NCBI GenBank assembly: GCA_905221605.1
Contig: CAJNDS010002454.1
Span: 352,968 to 416,967, forward strand
DNA length: 64,000 nucleotides
DNA from: Symbiodinium natans
Taxonomy: Eukaryota > Sar > Dinophyceae > Suessiales > Symbiodiniaceae
Direction of reading: 5' to 3'
Below, piece by piece: positions 1 through 8,409 of the stretch (positions are counted from its first letter, which is position 1; every line of letters starts with the position of its first letter). The notes under the pieces are model-generated. The model worked only from the letters and a program-made list of their open reading frames with translations, did no database searches and was not told where the DNA came from. Position numbers and translations under genes: made by a program.

Positions 1-2
1 GA

Positions 3-450
3 GCTGCGCTTGAAGCTTTGGAACAAGAAGGCTGGCGCATTGAGGACAGCTTCCCAGAGATTCCTGCGGCCGGTTTGAGACGAGAGCTGTGGTGTCCAAA
101 GATGTGGGGAGCCTGGAGGTACCGCGAGGGCATTTTGGTGCTCGAGGCTCGTGCCGCCCTCAAAGGTTTGAAGAGAGTCCTCCTCACAAAATACGGCCAC
201 AGCATGAGACAGCTTCTTCTTTGTGACAATCTGCCGTGTGTTCTTTCTTTCGAGAGAGGTCGTAGTCACAACTATGCGGTGCTAAAAATCCTGAGGGAGT
301 ATGCCGCGTATTGCCTGGCTAGAAACGTTTCAGTTACCATGCGGTGGATACCGTCCGAACTGAACATAGCAGATGAACCTTCTCGGTTACATGATGAAGA
401 AGACTCTAAGCTGTTGATCGACCTCATTACTGAAGAGTGGGGGAGCCATG
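3..450 (+). CDS. RNase H-like domain of DIRS-type pol (5' partial)
   Basis: The frame is open from the window edge, so the true start lies outside. The translated segment shows RNase H-fold landmarks as seen in DIRS elements: an acidic strand ILVLEARAAL, a second catalytic acid in LLLCDN, a conserved SFERGRSHN stretch, and the terminal IPSELNIADEPSR block (N-x-AD-x-x-SR). This domain removes RNA from the RNA/DNA hybrid during reverse transcription. The same frame stays open through 2519, where it encodes the methyltransferase, but the middle 1.3 kb in this frame is low-complexity Arg/Ser/Gly-rich sequence with no recognisable domain, because the recombinase is encoded there in another frame. 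Confidence 0.75.
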
Positions 451-1800
451 GCACCAAAGCGTACTCGAACCTTGGAGGTAGCGAGCCAGACTGGGACAGC
501 AAATGTCGGGACGTCTGGGCGCCGGCGAGAGCGCACCGTGACTGCCACACTCCAGCGGATGACGCAGGAGAATCGGGGCAGGTCTCGGCAACGACACTTG
601 GATCTTCCCTCTCGCCTTGCAAGAAGAATGCAGCCATCCAAGGTGAGAAAGCAGGAGTTGCCCAGGACGGATTTGCAGCTGGAGGAGATAGAGAAGAAGT
701 ACAGACGCCGCAGAGCTCAGAACGATCTCAGCGAATCCGCCAGCACCTCATCCGAGCTCAGGGACGAGAAAAGAGGCGTCAGAGGGCGTGTGGGCCGGAC
801 AAGAGTCCGCCGAGCACTTCAGAAAATCGTGGATGCCGAAATGAGTGGTTCCACGGTTCTGGAAATGGCCGCGGTGACAAAGCCGGTCCGAGCACACTAC
901 AAGAAAAGACTTCAAGAACTGAGCCAGTTCGTGGAGCAAGGGCGGCTTCCCTTCACGACGGACAAGGAGATAGACGATGCTCTTGTGAAGCTTTTCAACC
1001 AGGCCTATCTGGATGGCGAGGGCAGCCACTTTGGCGACTACACCATCGCAGCCCTTTTGGACAAGGTCCCCGAGTTTGGTCGGCTGGGATCGCGCAAGAT
1101 CCCTCGCGCGTGGAGAAGCTTGAAAGGGTGGAGACGGCTGTGCCCATCTCGCTCGAGGCTTGCCTATCCCTTGGCGGTCTGGTGTGCGATGAGCTGGCGG
1201 ATGGTGGAGAGAGGACAAGTGCAGATGGCAACCTTCAACCTCCTCCAGGTCTCGACCTACCACCGTCCCAACGCGCTCCTGAAGCTCCGGAAGATGGGGC
1301 TGGTGCGGCCTACGAATGGGATCACAGGCTCCTGGTCTCTGATTACAAGCCTTTCAGAGACAGAAGACACCTCGAAGACGGGCACCAAAGACGACTCCGT
1401 GATGCTGGACTCGAGCTGGCTGCAGTTCATCAACCCGATCCTCGAGGTTCTCAGTCGTGGCAGGCCGATGGACCTGGTGTGGGATTTCGACTACGCCGAA
1501 TACCTCTCCGTCTTTCAGAGCTGCTGCCAGGACCTTCGCATCCAGCTGGTGCCTTACCAAGCACGCCACTCCGGGCCGAGCATAGACAGGGCCGGAGGGC
1601 ACAGAAGCCAAGAAGAGGTCCGAAAGCGAGGCGGATGGGTGAGCAGAAAGAGCATGGATCGTTACGAGAAGGCGGGGAGGTTGGCAGCAACTTGGAAGTC
1701 CTTGACCTTCGAAGTCCAGCTCACGTGCGCCATGACCGAGCGATACATAGAGGAAATCATGCTAGGCCAAAGCTATCCGGTCATCACCATGCCTGGCTAA
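448..1800 (+). CDS. tyrosine recombinase of DIRS-like element
   Basis: An ATG-started 450-codon ORF ending in TAA. The N-terminal third is basic. The catalytic half has an Arg in STYHRPNALLKL (about residue 273), the second box YQARHSGPSIDRA (the usual H-x-x-R appears as Y-x-x-R-H), then the GGWVSRKSMDRYEKAGRL block with the Trp and the nucleophilic Tyr (about residue 406). This arrangement is typical of DIRS and Ngaro recombinases, which integrate circular cDNA without a DDE integrase. The start codon overlaps the end of the RNase H region in a different frame, so expression needs a separate start, frameshift or internal initiation. Confidence 0.8.
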   Translation: MAPKRTRTLEVASQTGTANVGTSGRRRERTVTATLQRMTQENRGRSRQRHLDLPSRLARRMQPSKVRKQELPRTDLQLEEIEKKYRRRRAQNDLSESASTSSELRDEKRGVRGRVGRTRVRRALQKIVDAEMSGSTVLEMAAVTKPVRAHYKKRLQELSQFVEQGRLPFTTDKEIDDALVKLFNQAYLDGEGSHFGDYTIAALLDKVPEFGRLGSRKIPRAWRSLKGWRRLCPSRSRLAYPLAVWCAMSWRMVERGQVQMATFNLLQVSTYHRPNALLKLRKMGLVRPTNGITGSWSLITSLSETEDTSKTGTKDDSVMLDSSWLQFINPILEVLSRGRPMDLVWDFDYAEYLSVFQSCCQDLRIQLVPYQARHSGPSIDRAGGHRSQEEVRKRGGWVSRKSMDRYEKAGRLAATWKSLTFEVQLTCAMTERYIEEIMLGQSYPVITMPG

Positions 1801-2519
1801 GCGCAAAAGGAGCCTATGTTGCTGACTTCTTCTCTGGACATGGCGGAGTCGCTCGAGCTGTTCGGAAGCTAGGTTTTTCAACACGTGAATGGGAGATTGA
1901 GCATGGCACTGGGAGTGATTTGACACGCAAGCCTGTGCTCCTTAAGATCCGTGATGATATCTTTCGAGGATCTGTCATAGCCGCCATGCTTGCTCCTCCC
2001 TGCACTTCTTTCACCAGGGCTCGCGATCGAACGTCCATCATCAGGACAAGTGAACAGCCCTGGGGACTGGATGGCCTAGATCCCGTCGATGCGCAGAAAG
2101 TTCATGTAGGAAATCGATGCATGAGATCCGCTTTGCGCATTATCTTCTGGTTGGAGCGCATGAAGGTTCCATGGATCTTGGAGCATCCCTTTAGCAGCAA
2201 AGCTTGGTACTTACCGAGGTTACGATATCTGCGGCGACAACCTCACATTCGAGCGGTGGCCACAGATTTTTGCCAATTTAATGTCCCATGGCAAAAACTC
2301 TGCTCCAGGATTGACGAACAGGACCTTGCTCGCTGTCATAAGCTTTGCACAGGATCATCCGGCTACTGTACAACAGGTCGCCGTCATGTGCAGCTTACTG
2401 GCAGTAGCAACAAAGGCATACCTCTTACACGCATTGCTCAACCATATCCAGGACGGCTGTGTCATGCGCTGGGGTATGCTCTGACCTCTCACGCCAGAGT
2501 TGTGCAGCCTTGGTTTTGA
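1800..2519 (+). CDS. C5-cytosine-methyltransferase-like domain of DIRS-like element
   Basis: The frame used by the RNase H region carries here a compact methyltransferase-like domain. An S-adenosylmethionine loop resembling motif I (VADFFSGHGGVARAV) is followed by a PPC catalytic-type block (LAPPCTSFTRARDR) about 50 residues later, then EHPFSSKAWYLP in the position of motif VI and a C-terminal tail GRRHVQLTG...TRIAQPYP before the TGA at 2517-2519. DIRS elements are known to carry methyltransferase domains, and cytosine methyltransferases have been captured by dinoflagellate retroelements. The target recognition domain is short or absent, so activity is uncertain. No in-frame ATG lies between the recombinase stop and motif I; translation may depend on frameshifting or on readthrough from the RNase H frame. 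Confidence 0.65.
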   Translation, partial: SAKGAYVADFFSGHGGVARAVRKLGFSTREWEIEHGTGSDLTRKPVLLKIRDDIFRGSVIAAMLAPPCTSFTRARDRTSIIRTSEQPWGLDGLDPVDAQKVHVGNRCMRSALRIIFWLERMKVPWILEHPFSSKAWYLPRLRYLRRQPHIRAVATDFCQFNVPWQKLCSRIDEQDLARCHKLCTGSSGYCTTGRRHVQLTGSSNKGIPLTRIAQPYPGRLCHALGYALTSHARVVQPWF

Positions 2520-2566
2520 TTTCCCTCCCTCCCGCCCTTTGTCAACTACCACTTCGGGAGCGATTT

Positions 2567-2722
2567 GGGAGATTACAGACAGGAGGACTTTCCAGGTTCG
2601 CGAATCCAGATCTTGATGATCTTTGGGTTCTGGCGATGCATCTTCGTCTTTCGGCTCGCCAGCTTGCCGTGACGCGTGAGAGGTTCTTGAGAAAGCAGTC
2701 CGCTAAAACATGCCATGTGTCA
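2567..2722. repeat. 156-bp direct repeat, copy 1
   Basis: The sequence begins with gggagattacagacaggagg and ends at ccatgtgtca. It recurs at 2815-2970 without visible differences. Both copies are preceded at a distance by the same pyrimidine block tccctcccgccct. It lies directly 3' of the methyltransferase stop. Confidence 0.9.
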
Positions 2723-2814
2723 TGGGAGTGTGCAACACATGAATGACATGGGCATTTTTTGGATGTCGTTCTTCCTGTCCAGAAATTTGGGCTCTCCCTC
2801 CCGCCCTCCCAAGG

Positions 2815-2970
2815 GGGAGATTACAGACAGGAGGACTTTCCAGGTTCGCGAATCCAGATCTTGATGATCTTTGGGTTCTGGCGATGCATCTTCGTCTTTC
2901 GGCTCGCCAGCTTGCCGTGACGCGTGAGAGGTTCTTGAGAAAGCAGTCCGCTAAAACATGCCATGTGTCA
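2815..2970. repeat. 156-bp direct repeat, copy 2
   Basis: Second copy of the 2567-2722 repeat, offset 248 bp. The 92 bp between copies is unrelated apart from the shared pyrimidine block tccctcccgccct (at 2526 and 2795). It could be part of a split terminal repeat of the DIRS-like element. Confidence 0.9.
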
Positions 2971-3457
2971 GAAAGTTCTCCTGCTCGTAGCAGAACGCAT
3001 ATAACACCGTAGTTGCCAATGGTCTGACTCGCGAGATGTCGAGCCCTTGGGCCTCTTTTGCACCCCCAAGTCTAGAACGCAGCGACGGTCAGGGGCCTTT
3101 CGGAGTATTTGTGGGACCTTCCAAAAGAACTGCACAAAGCTCTTGAAAAGCTTGAGACTGGGACATTTGACACACTGTTCTTGTTTTGATCTACACGATC
3201 AGCATGGGCAAGATGCGAGTAGACATCGGCAAACACCAGGGGTGTTTTGGCCCAGTCGGTTGAATCACCAGAGTCTGTGTGCTTTGAGCAGTACTGGCCA
3301 GATAAATCAGCAACCAATATGTTCTTCTTCGCCCCCGGCCTTGTAGACAGTGCCTACGCTAACATGAGTCTTGCATTAGAGAAATCTTGCTTCAAGTTCT
3401 ACCCGGCATCTTACAAGCAGCTTGCTGGCCCTTGGAAGGCGCTCATGGCTTCTCAAG

Positions 3458-4422
3458 ATGGTCTTGTTGCTTTGGGCGGCATCCTGCTGCAACAGATACA
3501 GAGCATTAGAGAAGGAACGAGGGCAAGCAGTCAAAAAGCTGCAGGAAGAGATGGAGTCCAAGATCCAGAAGTTGTCTAAGGAGCTTGCCGCCATCAAGGG
3601 ATCCATCCATCCAGGAGGCTGCGTTGCTGAAATTCTCGCGCGTGACATTGCCGGCACATGGTTCCATGAGACTTTGAAGACTCGCGTTAGGGTCAATGAC
3701 TCCGGCAAGTGCTTCTTTGACAATGGCTCGCAAAAGCAGGTGGAGGTGGATGGCAGCTGCCTCAAGTTGGATGACGGCTTCGTTCTGTCCATGCAGAAGA
3801 GCTCTCGCAAGGAGCTTCTTGGAGAAGGAGGGCCAGCCGGCGGTGGACATATGAGATGCCCGGCGGATCCAGGCAGGTGTCTTTGAATCTCGATTTGGAA
3901 GATGTGGTCCGGGGCAATCAGTACTACTCTCAGTCTAAAGCCGGCTCCTATGTATACATTTTCGCTCTCATTGGTTGTGAGGTTCTGCTCATGCTGCAAG
4001 ATTCTTCGGCGACTGGGAGTAAAAACTTGGGCGTCTATTTCGGGTTATGCAAGTCCACTGCGAGGGCGGGCCAAGCAACGAACAGCATCGATGCAATCTC
4101 CTGCCGAGCCCAGATCGAGTTGTGGAACCCTTCGGAGAAGAACTGGCCGAACCTCTTTCGCAGCAACAACATCTTGCGCTACCAGGCAGGTGGGATCGCC
4201 TATGGAAGCGATGATGGGATATCACTGGCACTCTTCAAGCAAATTGTTTCTCCACAAGATCGTGGATATGGCAGATCGCAAGCGAAATTCCGAGTGACAA
4301 TCACGGATATTGGCTTGTTGGAGCTTTCTAACACAGAGGTGCTTAGGCCATGTGGATTACTGTCGGCGAGGCGCGATAGAAAAGATGGCAGCACGAAGCA
4401 AAAAGGGATGAGAGACCCTTGA
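3458..4422 (+). pseudogene. unrecognised gene with an apparent 1-base frameshift
   Basis: An ATG at 3458 opens a frame that starts with a hydrophobic stretch (MVLLLWAASCC), then a Lys/Glu-rich coiled coil of about 35 residues (ALEKERGQAVKKLQEEM...), then a beta-rich segment with GTWFHETLKT and KQVEVDGSCLKLDDGFVLSM. Near 3818-3821 this frame degrades into Gly-rich sequence and ends at 3886, while the adjacent frame continues sensibly from WRRRASRRWTYEMPGG to a TGA at 4422 and contains SLNLDLEDVVRG and a hydrophobic stretch VYIFALIGCEVLLML. The simplest reading is one gene with a single missing base near 3819, by mutation or assembly error. An intron is possible but no good border was found. 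Function unknown. Confidence 0.4.
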
Positions 4423-4592
4423 ACTCATGGATCAGCAGAAGAGGCTTGGTGTGGGCCTTGTGTTTGCCCAGTGCTTGTGAGATGTCAGCCATCCCGCAGC
4501 TACGAAGCTGCAAACTCTTTAGACTCCATAAGCCCTGAAGCCTAGATCAGCCCCCTCGACACTAAACTCCAGACTTTTCAAATCCTGTACAG

Positions 4593-4738
4593 ACCCCTCG
4601 TCGTAAACCTGCACGGTGCTGATCGCCTCCTGACCTTAGCTCCGCTTCCTGTGGCCCTCATGGTCCGACTTTCGCAAGGTGACCTGCACGAGGAGGCCCG
4701 ACGTCGGCACACCCCCTCTAAACAACTGTTCGCTGTGC
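4593..4738 (+). CDS. exon-like coding segment
   Basis: Flanked by tgtacAG on the left and a GT (gtatcccc) on the right, immediately before a C15 run and telomere-like repeats. The open frame reads LVVNLHGADRLLTLAPLPV then ALMVRLSQGDLHEEARRR, composition typical of a folded protein. No family recognised. Confidence 0.4.
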
Positions 4739-4741
4739 GTA

Positions 4742-5065
4742 TCCCCCCCCCCCCCCCTTCCTGGCCATGAACCCCCCCCTACCCCGTATATCCCCCCCTA
4801 AACCCTATAAACCCTACTAAAGCCCTAAAACTCAGAGCCCTAAACCCCAACCCTAAAACCAAGGACCCTAAACCCTGACACCATAAACCCTATACATCCC
4901 TAAGGCCAAACCCCTACAGCCCTAAAAGCCCTAAACCCTAACACAAAAAAGTAAACCCCAAAACCATAAACCCTATACATCCTTAAGGCCTAAACCCCAA
5001 ACCCCTCAACCCCGAAACCCTCAGAACCCTAAACCCTACACCCTAAACCCTAACCCCTAGAGCCC
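4742..5065. repeat. C15 run plus degenerate CCCTAAA array
   Basis: A C15 homopolymer (4743-4757) is followed by about 300 bp of imperfect CCCTAAA units, the C-rich strand of the TTTAGGG telomere type, with many single-base variants. It ends at CCCCTAG, which can serve as a splice acceptor for the exon-like piece that follows. Confidence 0.85.
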
Positions 5066-5072
5066 GGCGCAG

Positions 5073-5155
5073 GGCTTTTGCCTCCCATCCTCCGGCTTGG
5101 CGGCCGACCTGCTCTCGCGGCGCCTGGGCACGACCGGGCCTCAGCTCTCAGAGGG
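5073..5155 (+). CDS. exon-like coding segment
   Basis: Between CCCTAAA-type sequence on the left (acceptor gcgcAG) and TTTAGGG-type sequence on the right (GT in ggggttat). One frame reads SSGLAADLLSRRLGTTGPQ, plausible protein. The GC-rich, non-repetitive character contrasts with both flanks. Two other frames are also open, so the frame choice is uncertain. Confidence 0.33.
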
Positions 5156-5345
5156 GTTATTTAGGGTGTATTTTATAGGGGGAGTTTTTTGGGGGTTTAG
5201 GGTTTGGGGTTTGGGGCCTTTAGGGCCTTTAGGGCCTTTAGGGCCTTTAGGGCCTGTAGGGTTGAGGGCTTAGGGCTTCGGGTTTAGGGTTTAGGGTTTA
5301 GGGTTGTTCCTTCGGGGGTGTAGGGCGAAGGGTTTAGGGGGTTCG
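5156..5345. repeat. TTTAGGG-type array with a 9-mer GGGCCTTTA sub-array
   Basis: Orientation is opposite to the 4742-5065 array. Around 5214-5262 a 9-bp unit gggccttta is repeated about five times, and perfect tttaggg units follow at about 5280-5306. Confidence 0.85.
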
Positions 5346-5704
5346 AGGGTTGCACGTGATTCTGGCTCTCGGGGCGTTTGCAGGCTTTACTGGGTTTGAT
5401 CTAGGGTTGATTGAGGGTTGTGACTGTGGCTTTCGCCGTTTTCACGCTTGTGGGTCTTCTGGGCTTTGATACCCGAGGAGGCCAGCGTGAAGCGTGACAT
5501 GGGTTTAGGGTTCAGGGCTTGGGGCTTGGTGTCGTGAGCCCCCAAGCCCTGAACCCTAAACCGCCAGAGGCAAAACCCGATGTGGCGCCTATCTGCGGTC
5601 AACCCCAAATAGTCCCTACCCCACATTGCTCTAGGTCCCTGAGTATTTAAGGCGCCCTAAACCCGAAACCCTAAAGCCTAAACCCTAAACCCTCATCTGG
5701 CCAG
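5346..5704. other. intron-like filler with mixed telomere-type units
   Basis: Contains scattered TTTAGGG and CCCTAAA variants, including an orientation switch near 5510-5560 and a CCCTAAA cluster at about 5650-5695. A short possible coding stretch (LIPEEASVKRDM, ending at about 5500 before GTTTAGGG) was noted but is too short to call. Confidence 0.5.
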
Positions 5705-5781
5705 GACGAAGCTCTCGGGCCTGACAGACTCCCAACTTCGGGCAGATCAAGTTGTGGAGCCCTGGCTGCAGCTCGTGCAGG
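5705..5781 (+). CDS. exon-like coding segment
   Basis: Acceptor ctggccAG, donor GT at 5782 leading straight into GGGGTTTAGGG repeats. The 25-codon frame reads TKLSGLTDSQLRADQVVE then PWLQLVQ, with no stop and balanced composition. No family recognised. It is a clear example of a non-repetitive coding-looking piece flanked on both sides by telomere-type repeats. Confidence 0.5.
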
Positions 5782-5855
5782 GTTTTGGGGTTTAGGGTTT
5801 AGGGTTTAGGGTTTAGGGTTTCGGGTTTAGGGTTTAGGGTTTAGGGTTTAGGGAT
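5782..5855. repeat. perfect TTTAGGG array
   Basis: About nine near-perfect gggttta heptamers immediately 3' of the exon-like segment; the putative donor GT belongs to the first repeat unit. Confidence 0.9.
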
Positions 5856-6190
5856 AGCCAAAACAAAGCATGCTATACTTAGGGCTGTATGCTTGTGTAG
5901 GGTCATACGTTTAGCCTGTACAGTTTTGCTATACGCTTACTCACACAATGGTCAGGGGCAGGGATTCGAGCGTTAGAATGCTTCTTAGGGGTTCAGGGTT
6001 TCGACGGTTTGGGCTTAGGGTTGGACACTTGGGTTAGGGGTGTTTGAGTGGTTTTGGGTTCAGGTTCAGTGATCCGTGCGCGCGTGCGCGCGCGCTCTCT
6101 GATCTACCTACACCCGAACTACATGAAATACCCGAAGCCCAAAGCCGGGAGAACTCAAGAGTGAGGAGTGCCTTCCTCAGCTCCTACAAG

Positions 6191-6257
6191 GGCCTTCGTG
6201 GAGAAGTGGCAAGGCCTTGCGGTCCTTGCCCGCCGGGCCCTTGAGAGCCATGAGGGG
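6191..6257 (+). CDS. exon-like coding segment
   Basis: Acceptor ctacaAG, donor GT at 6258. The frame reads AFVEKWQGLAVLARRALESH, strongly protein-like (amphipathic helix). An ATG-less frame continues to 6371 but its composition drops after the donor. No family recognised. Confidence 0.5.
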
Positions 6258-6530
6258 GTGTGGAGTGAACCTGAAACCCCGAACTCCTCTCAGCCGAGAG
6301 CCCCCACTCCGGTGAAACTTGGATTCCTATCGCAAGACACTTGGAAGACTCAAGGCCTTGTGTCTTTTTGAAAATGTTTGTAATGATAGCTGCTATTAGC
6401 TACAATTTACTACTTTGACTCTTAGGGTTTAAAGTTGAGCGGGGTTGAGGACAAGTGTAGGGTACAAGGTGACCAGCAGGTGTAGGCTGTTTTGCTTTTT
6501 GGGGGTGTCCGGCGTCCACGTGTGAAATAC

Positions 6531-6627
6531 TGCGTTCATTGCCGGAGGTGGCCGTGAGGTTGCGCACGACGATCGGTCCACCTTCTTGCCAACCTGGCTG
6601 CCATAAGCGAATGTGACCTCCCGGCAG
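6531..6627 (-). CDS. exon-like segment resembling a JmjC (KDM3-type) N-terminal motif
   Basis: On the minus strand the segment starts after an AG (gccaAG) next to TTTAGGG-type repeats and ends at a GT. It reads GGHIRLWQPGWQEGGPIVVR followed by NLTATSG. The pattern of a Trp, a few residues, then G-E/G-P-I/V-VRN-L..TSG is seen at the beginning of KDM3/IBM1-type JmjC histone demethylases. This is recognition from one short exon only, and the strand is opposite to the neighbouring exon-like pieces, so it would belong to another gene. A chance resemblance is possible. Confidence 0.35.
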
Positions 6628-6639
6628 CTTGGCTTTAGC

Positions 6640-7114
6640 TCTGGGTTTAGGGTTTAGGGTTTTGGGTTTAGGGCCTTTTTTTGTGGCGCCTAGTTGGCGT
6701 CGGGCAATGGATCCGGTGAAATTTTTCGATGAAGACTGAATACGATTGTTACACTTTGCTGTGGCAACAAGAAGTTGTTGAGCGGAAACAGGTAGCACTT
6801 GGAAAACCGCAAGTTTTCCTTAGAGGTTGAATGGAGACTTATGTTGAAGGGGTATTCGTTATTAGGCTGTTCGGTTGTCGAAGCCTGCAGGCTTCTAAGT
6901 GCAACGTTTGTTCCACATGTCTTATATCATTGCACGGAAGCGGGGCAGTTGTCATCTTGATTTCTGTCGTCTTTGCCAAGCCTGGATCAGAGAAATGACT
7001 TGGACTTGTGGAGGTCAAAACGAAAAATAGCCCATTGCCTTGAAAGCCCTCGAGTTGAAAATTTGGGCTTTGCCACTTTTTGGGGGTTGTTTCGGTGCGC
7101 CGCCGCTCGCAGAG
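6640..7114. other. no gene supported
   Basis: A few TTTAGGG units at 6645-6672, then mixed sequence. Open stretches on both strands are short and show no recognisable domain. Confidence 0.4.
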
Positions 7115-7222
7115 GCCTTGCGCTTCAGCGGCTGCATGGGTCCTCCGGCCGCCTCTGGGGCGGCCCATGGTCCCCCTGTCCTGACAGGGGCTCCAGAGGG
7201 AATCCTCCGCAGCGAAGCTGAA
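7115..7222 (+). CDS. exon-like coding segment
   Basis: Acceptor tcgcagAG, donor GT at 7223 just before a CCCTAAA cluster. The 36-codon frame reads ALRFSGCMGPPAASGAA then PPVLTGAPEGILRSEAE. Phase 0 at both ends. The start ALRF matches the start of the PX-like exon at 52361, but the rest does not follow clearly. Confidence 0.4.
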
Positions 7223-7286
7223 GTAACCCTAAACCCTGAACCCTGAACCCTAAACCCTAAACCCTCAACCCTAAACCCTAAACCAG
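7223..7286. repeat. CCCTAAA array
   Basis: Roughly eight CCCTAAA/CCCTGAA units following the exon-like segment. Confidence 0.85.
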
Positions 7287-7360
7287 GCCCCCTCTCCTCA
7301 AAGTCCAGAGTTCAGGGCTTGGGATTGTTGTGGTTTAGGGCCTTAGGGCTTTATCTACCA

Positions 7361-7501
7361 ATTGCTTAAGAACCCCCCCCCCAAAAAAAAAAACAACAAC
7401 TTCCTTATAAGGGTAATACAGGGATTCTTATTCTTACTACTATTATTTTTATAACTCTTATTATTGTTTTTTTGAATTCTTTTGGGGGTTCTTAAGCAAA
7501 T
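7361..7501. mobile_element. MITE-like foldback element
   Basis: About 17-bp terminal inverted repeats (ATTGCTTAAGAACCCCC at 7361-7377 and its reverse complement at 7484-7501, with one extra base) enclose an AT-rich, coding-free core. Total length is about 140 bp. No transposase is present. No convincing target-site duplication was found. Confidence 0.7.
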
Positions 7502-8409
7502 AGTAATTGTGGGCGGGTTTTTCACAATCGCTGGAGTGGAGTTCAGAGAGAAGGTTTCGTGTTTATGAGGTTATGGTGTTCGTAAGGTTTGTAGGGCTTG
7601 TAGAGTTCAAGGTTCATAGGGTTTTCAAGGTCTGGGGTTGGGGGTGAAGTTTGGGGTTTAGGGTAAAACTTCTTCAGTAAAATTCTAAGCCCCCCAAAGT
7701 GAAGAAAAAAGACAACACATATAAGTATGTATATATGTATTTGTTTTTAACAAGTCTTATTTATTTCTTGATATATGTATATAATATAGTTCGCATGACA
7801 TATGAACAAATACATAGATCCCTGTAAAGCCTCCAAGCCCGAGATCCTGTTGTATGCTTTTTGTTGAGTCCTTCGGTTGGCCAAGGGCAGCCGTCATCCG
7901 CGCCACGGGGGAAGGCTTGGGGCGAGTTCGAATTTCACTCCTGGGATGCTACGGTCAGAACCCTAATTCCTATCAGCCCAACCGAAAGGTCATGGAAATT
8001 ATGAGTAACGCAATCCGTGGGGGAATGCCAGCGTTATTCAAGATTCCTTAGCTAGTTTTGGCCAGAGAATAGCCCAGAAATAGCGCTCGAGCGTTCTGGA
8101 GGCAAACATCTTCTTGAAAAAAACACTATACAACCAAAAGTCAGCCCGACTTATGTTGAACTTACTTCGATTAATTTCGGGTTTATCATGAGGAATTTTA
8201 GACTATTGTTTCAGCTTTGTTTTGGACAACCATCAGGTGACCGCAAGCTTGCTGCCTCATTTATAGGCATGGCATCCCCCCCGCCCTGCATACCCCCCCC
8301 CCCCCCGCCCCCCCCGGATCCCGTGAGTTTGGGGTTTGGGCTTCAGGGTTTGAGGTTCGAGCTGCGCGGGTCTTGGGAATTTCTACAGTATTGCCTGATT
8401 TGATAGCAG
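7502..8409. other. intergenic or intronic, no gene supported
   Basis: Contains an AT-rich (TA/TG) stretch at about 7690-7830 and mixed C-runs (about 8276-8316). The ORF at 7854-8051 (TTG-started, 65 codons) has fair composition but no recognisable motif. Confidence 0.4.

Larger units (their letters stand above)
1..2970 (+). mobile_element. DIRS-like tyrosine-recombinase retrotransposon, 3' part
   Basis: Three domains typical of DIRS-group elements follow each other on the plus strand: an RNase H-like domain (from the left edge to about 450), a tyrosine recombinase (448-1800) and a cytosine-5-methyltransferase-like domain (1800-2519). The reverse transcriptase expected upstream is cut off by the window edge. 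All three reading frames lack internal stops, so this may be a young or active copy. A 156-bp sequence present twice just downstream (2567-2722 and 2815-2970) may belong to the terminal repeat system of the element, but without the left end this is inference. Confidence 0.75.

Noticed and set aside
18-2519. A single 833-residue protein across the DIRS-like element
   Set aside because: The middle part in this frame has no domain while the tyrosine recombinase is encoded there in another frame; only the two ends in this frame are recognisable. The possibility of an overprinted continuous frame is reported as a finding instead.
4742-5065. A chromosome end or true telomere
   Set aside because: Arrays are short, degenerate, occur in both orientations and are followed by tens of kb of further sequence, so they are interstitial.
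7880-7960. tRNA-like gttcgaat string near 7926
   Set aside because: The T-arm stem does not pair and no anticodon or acceptor arms could be built.
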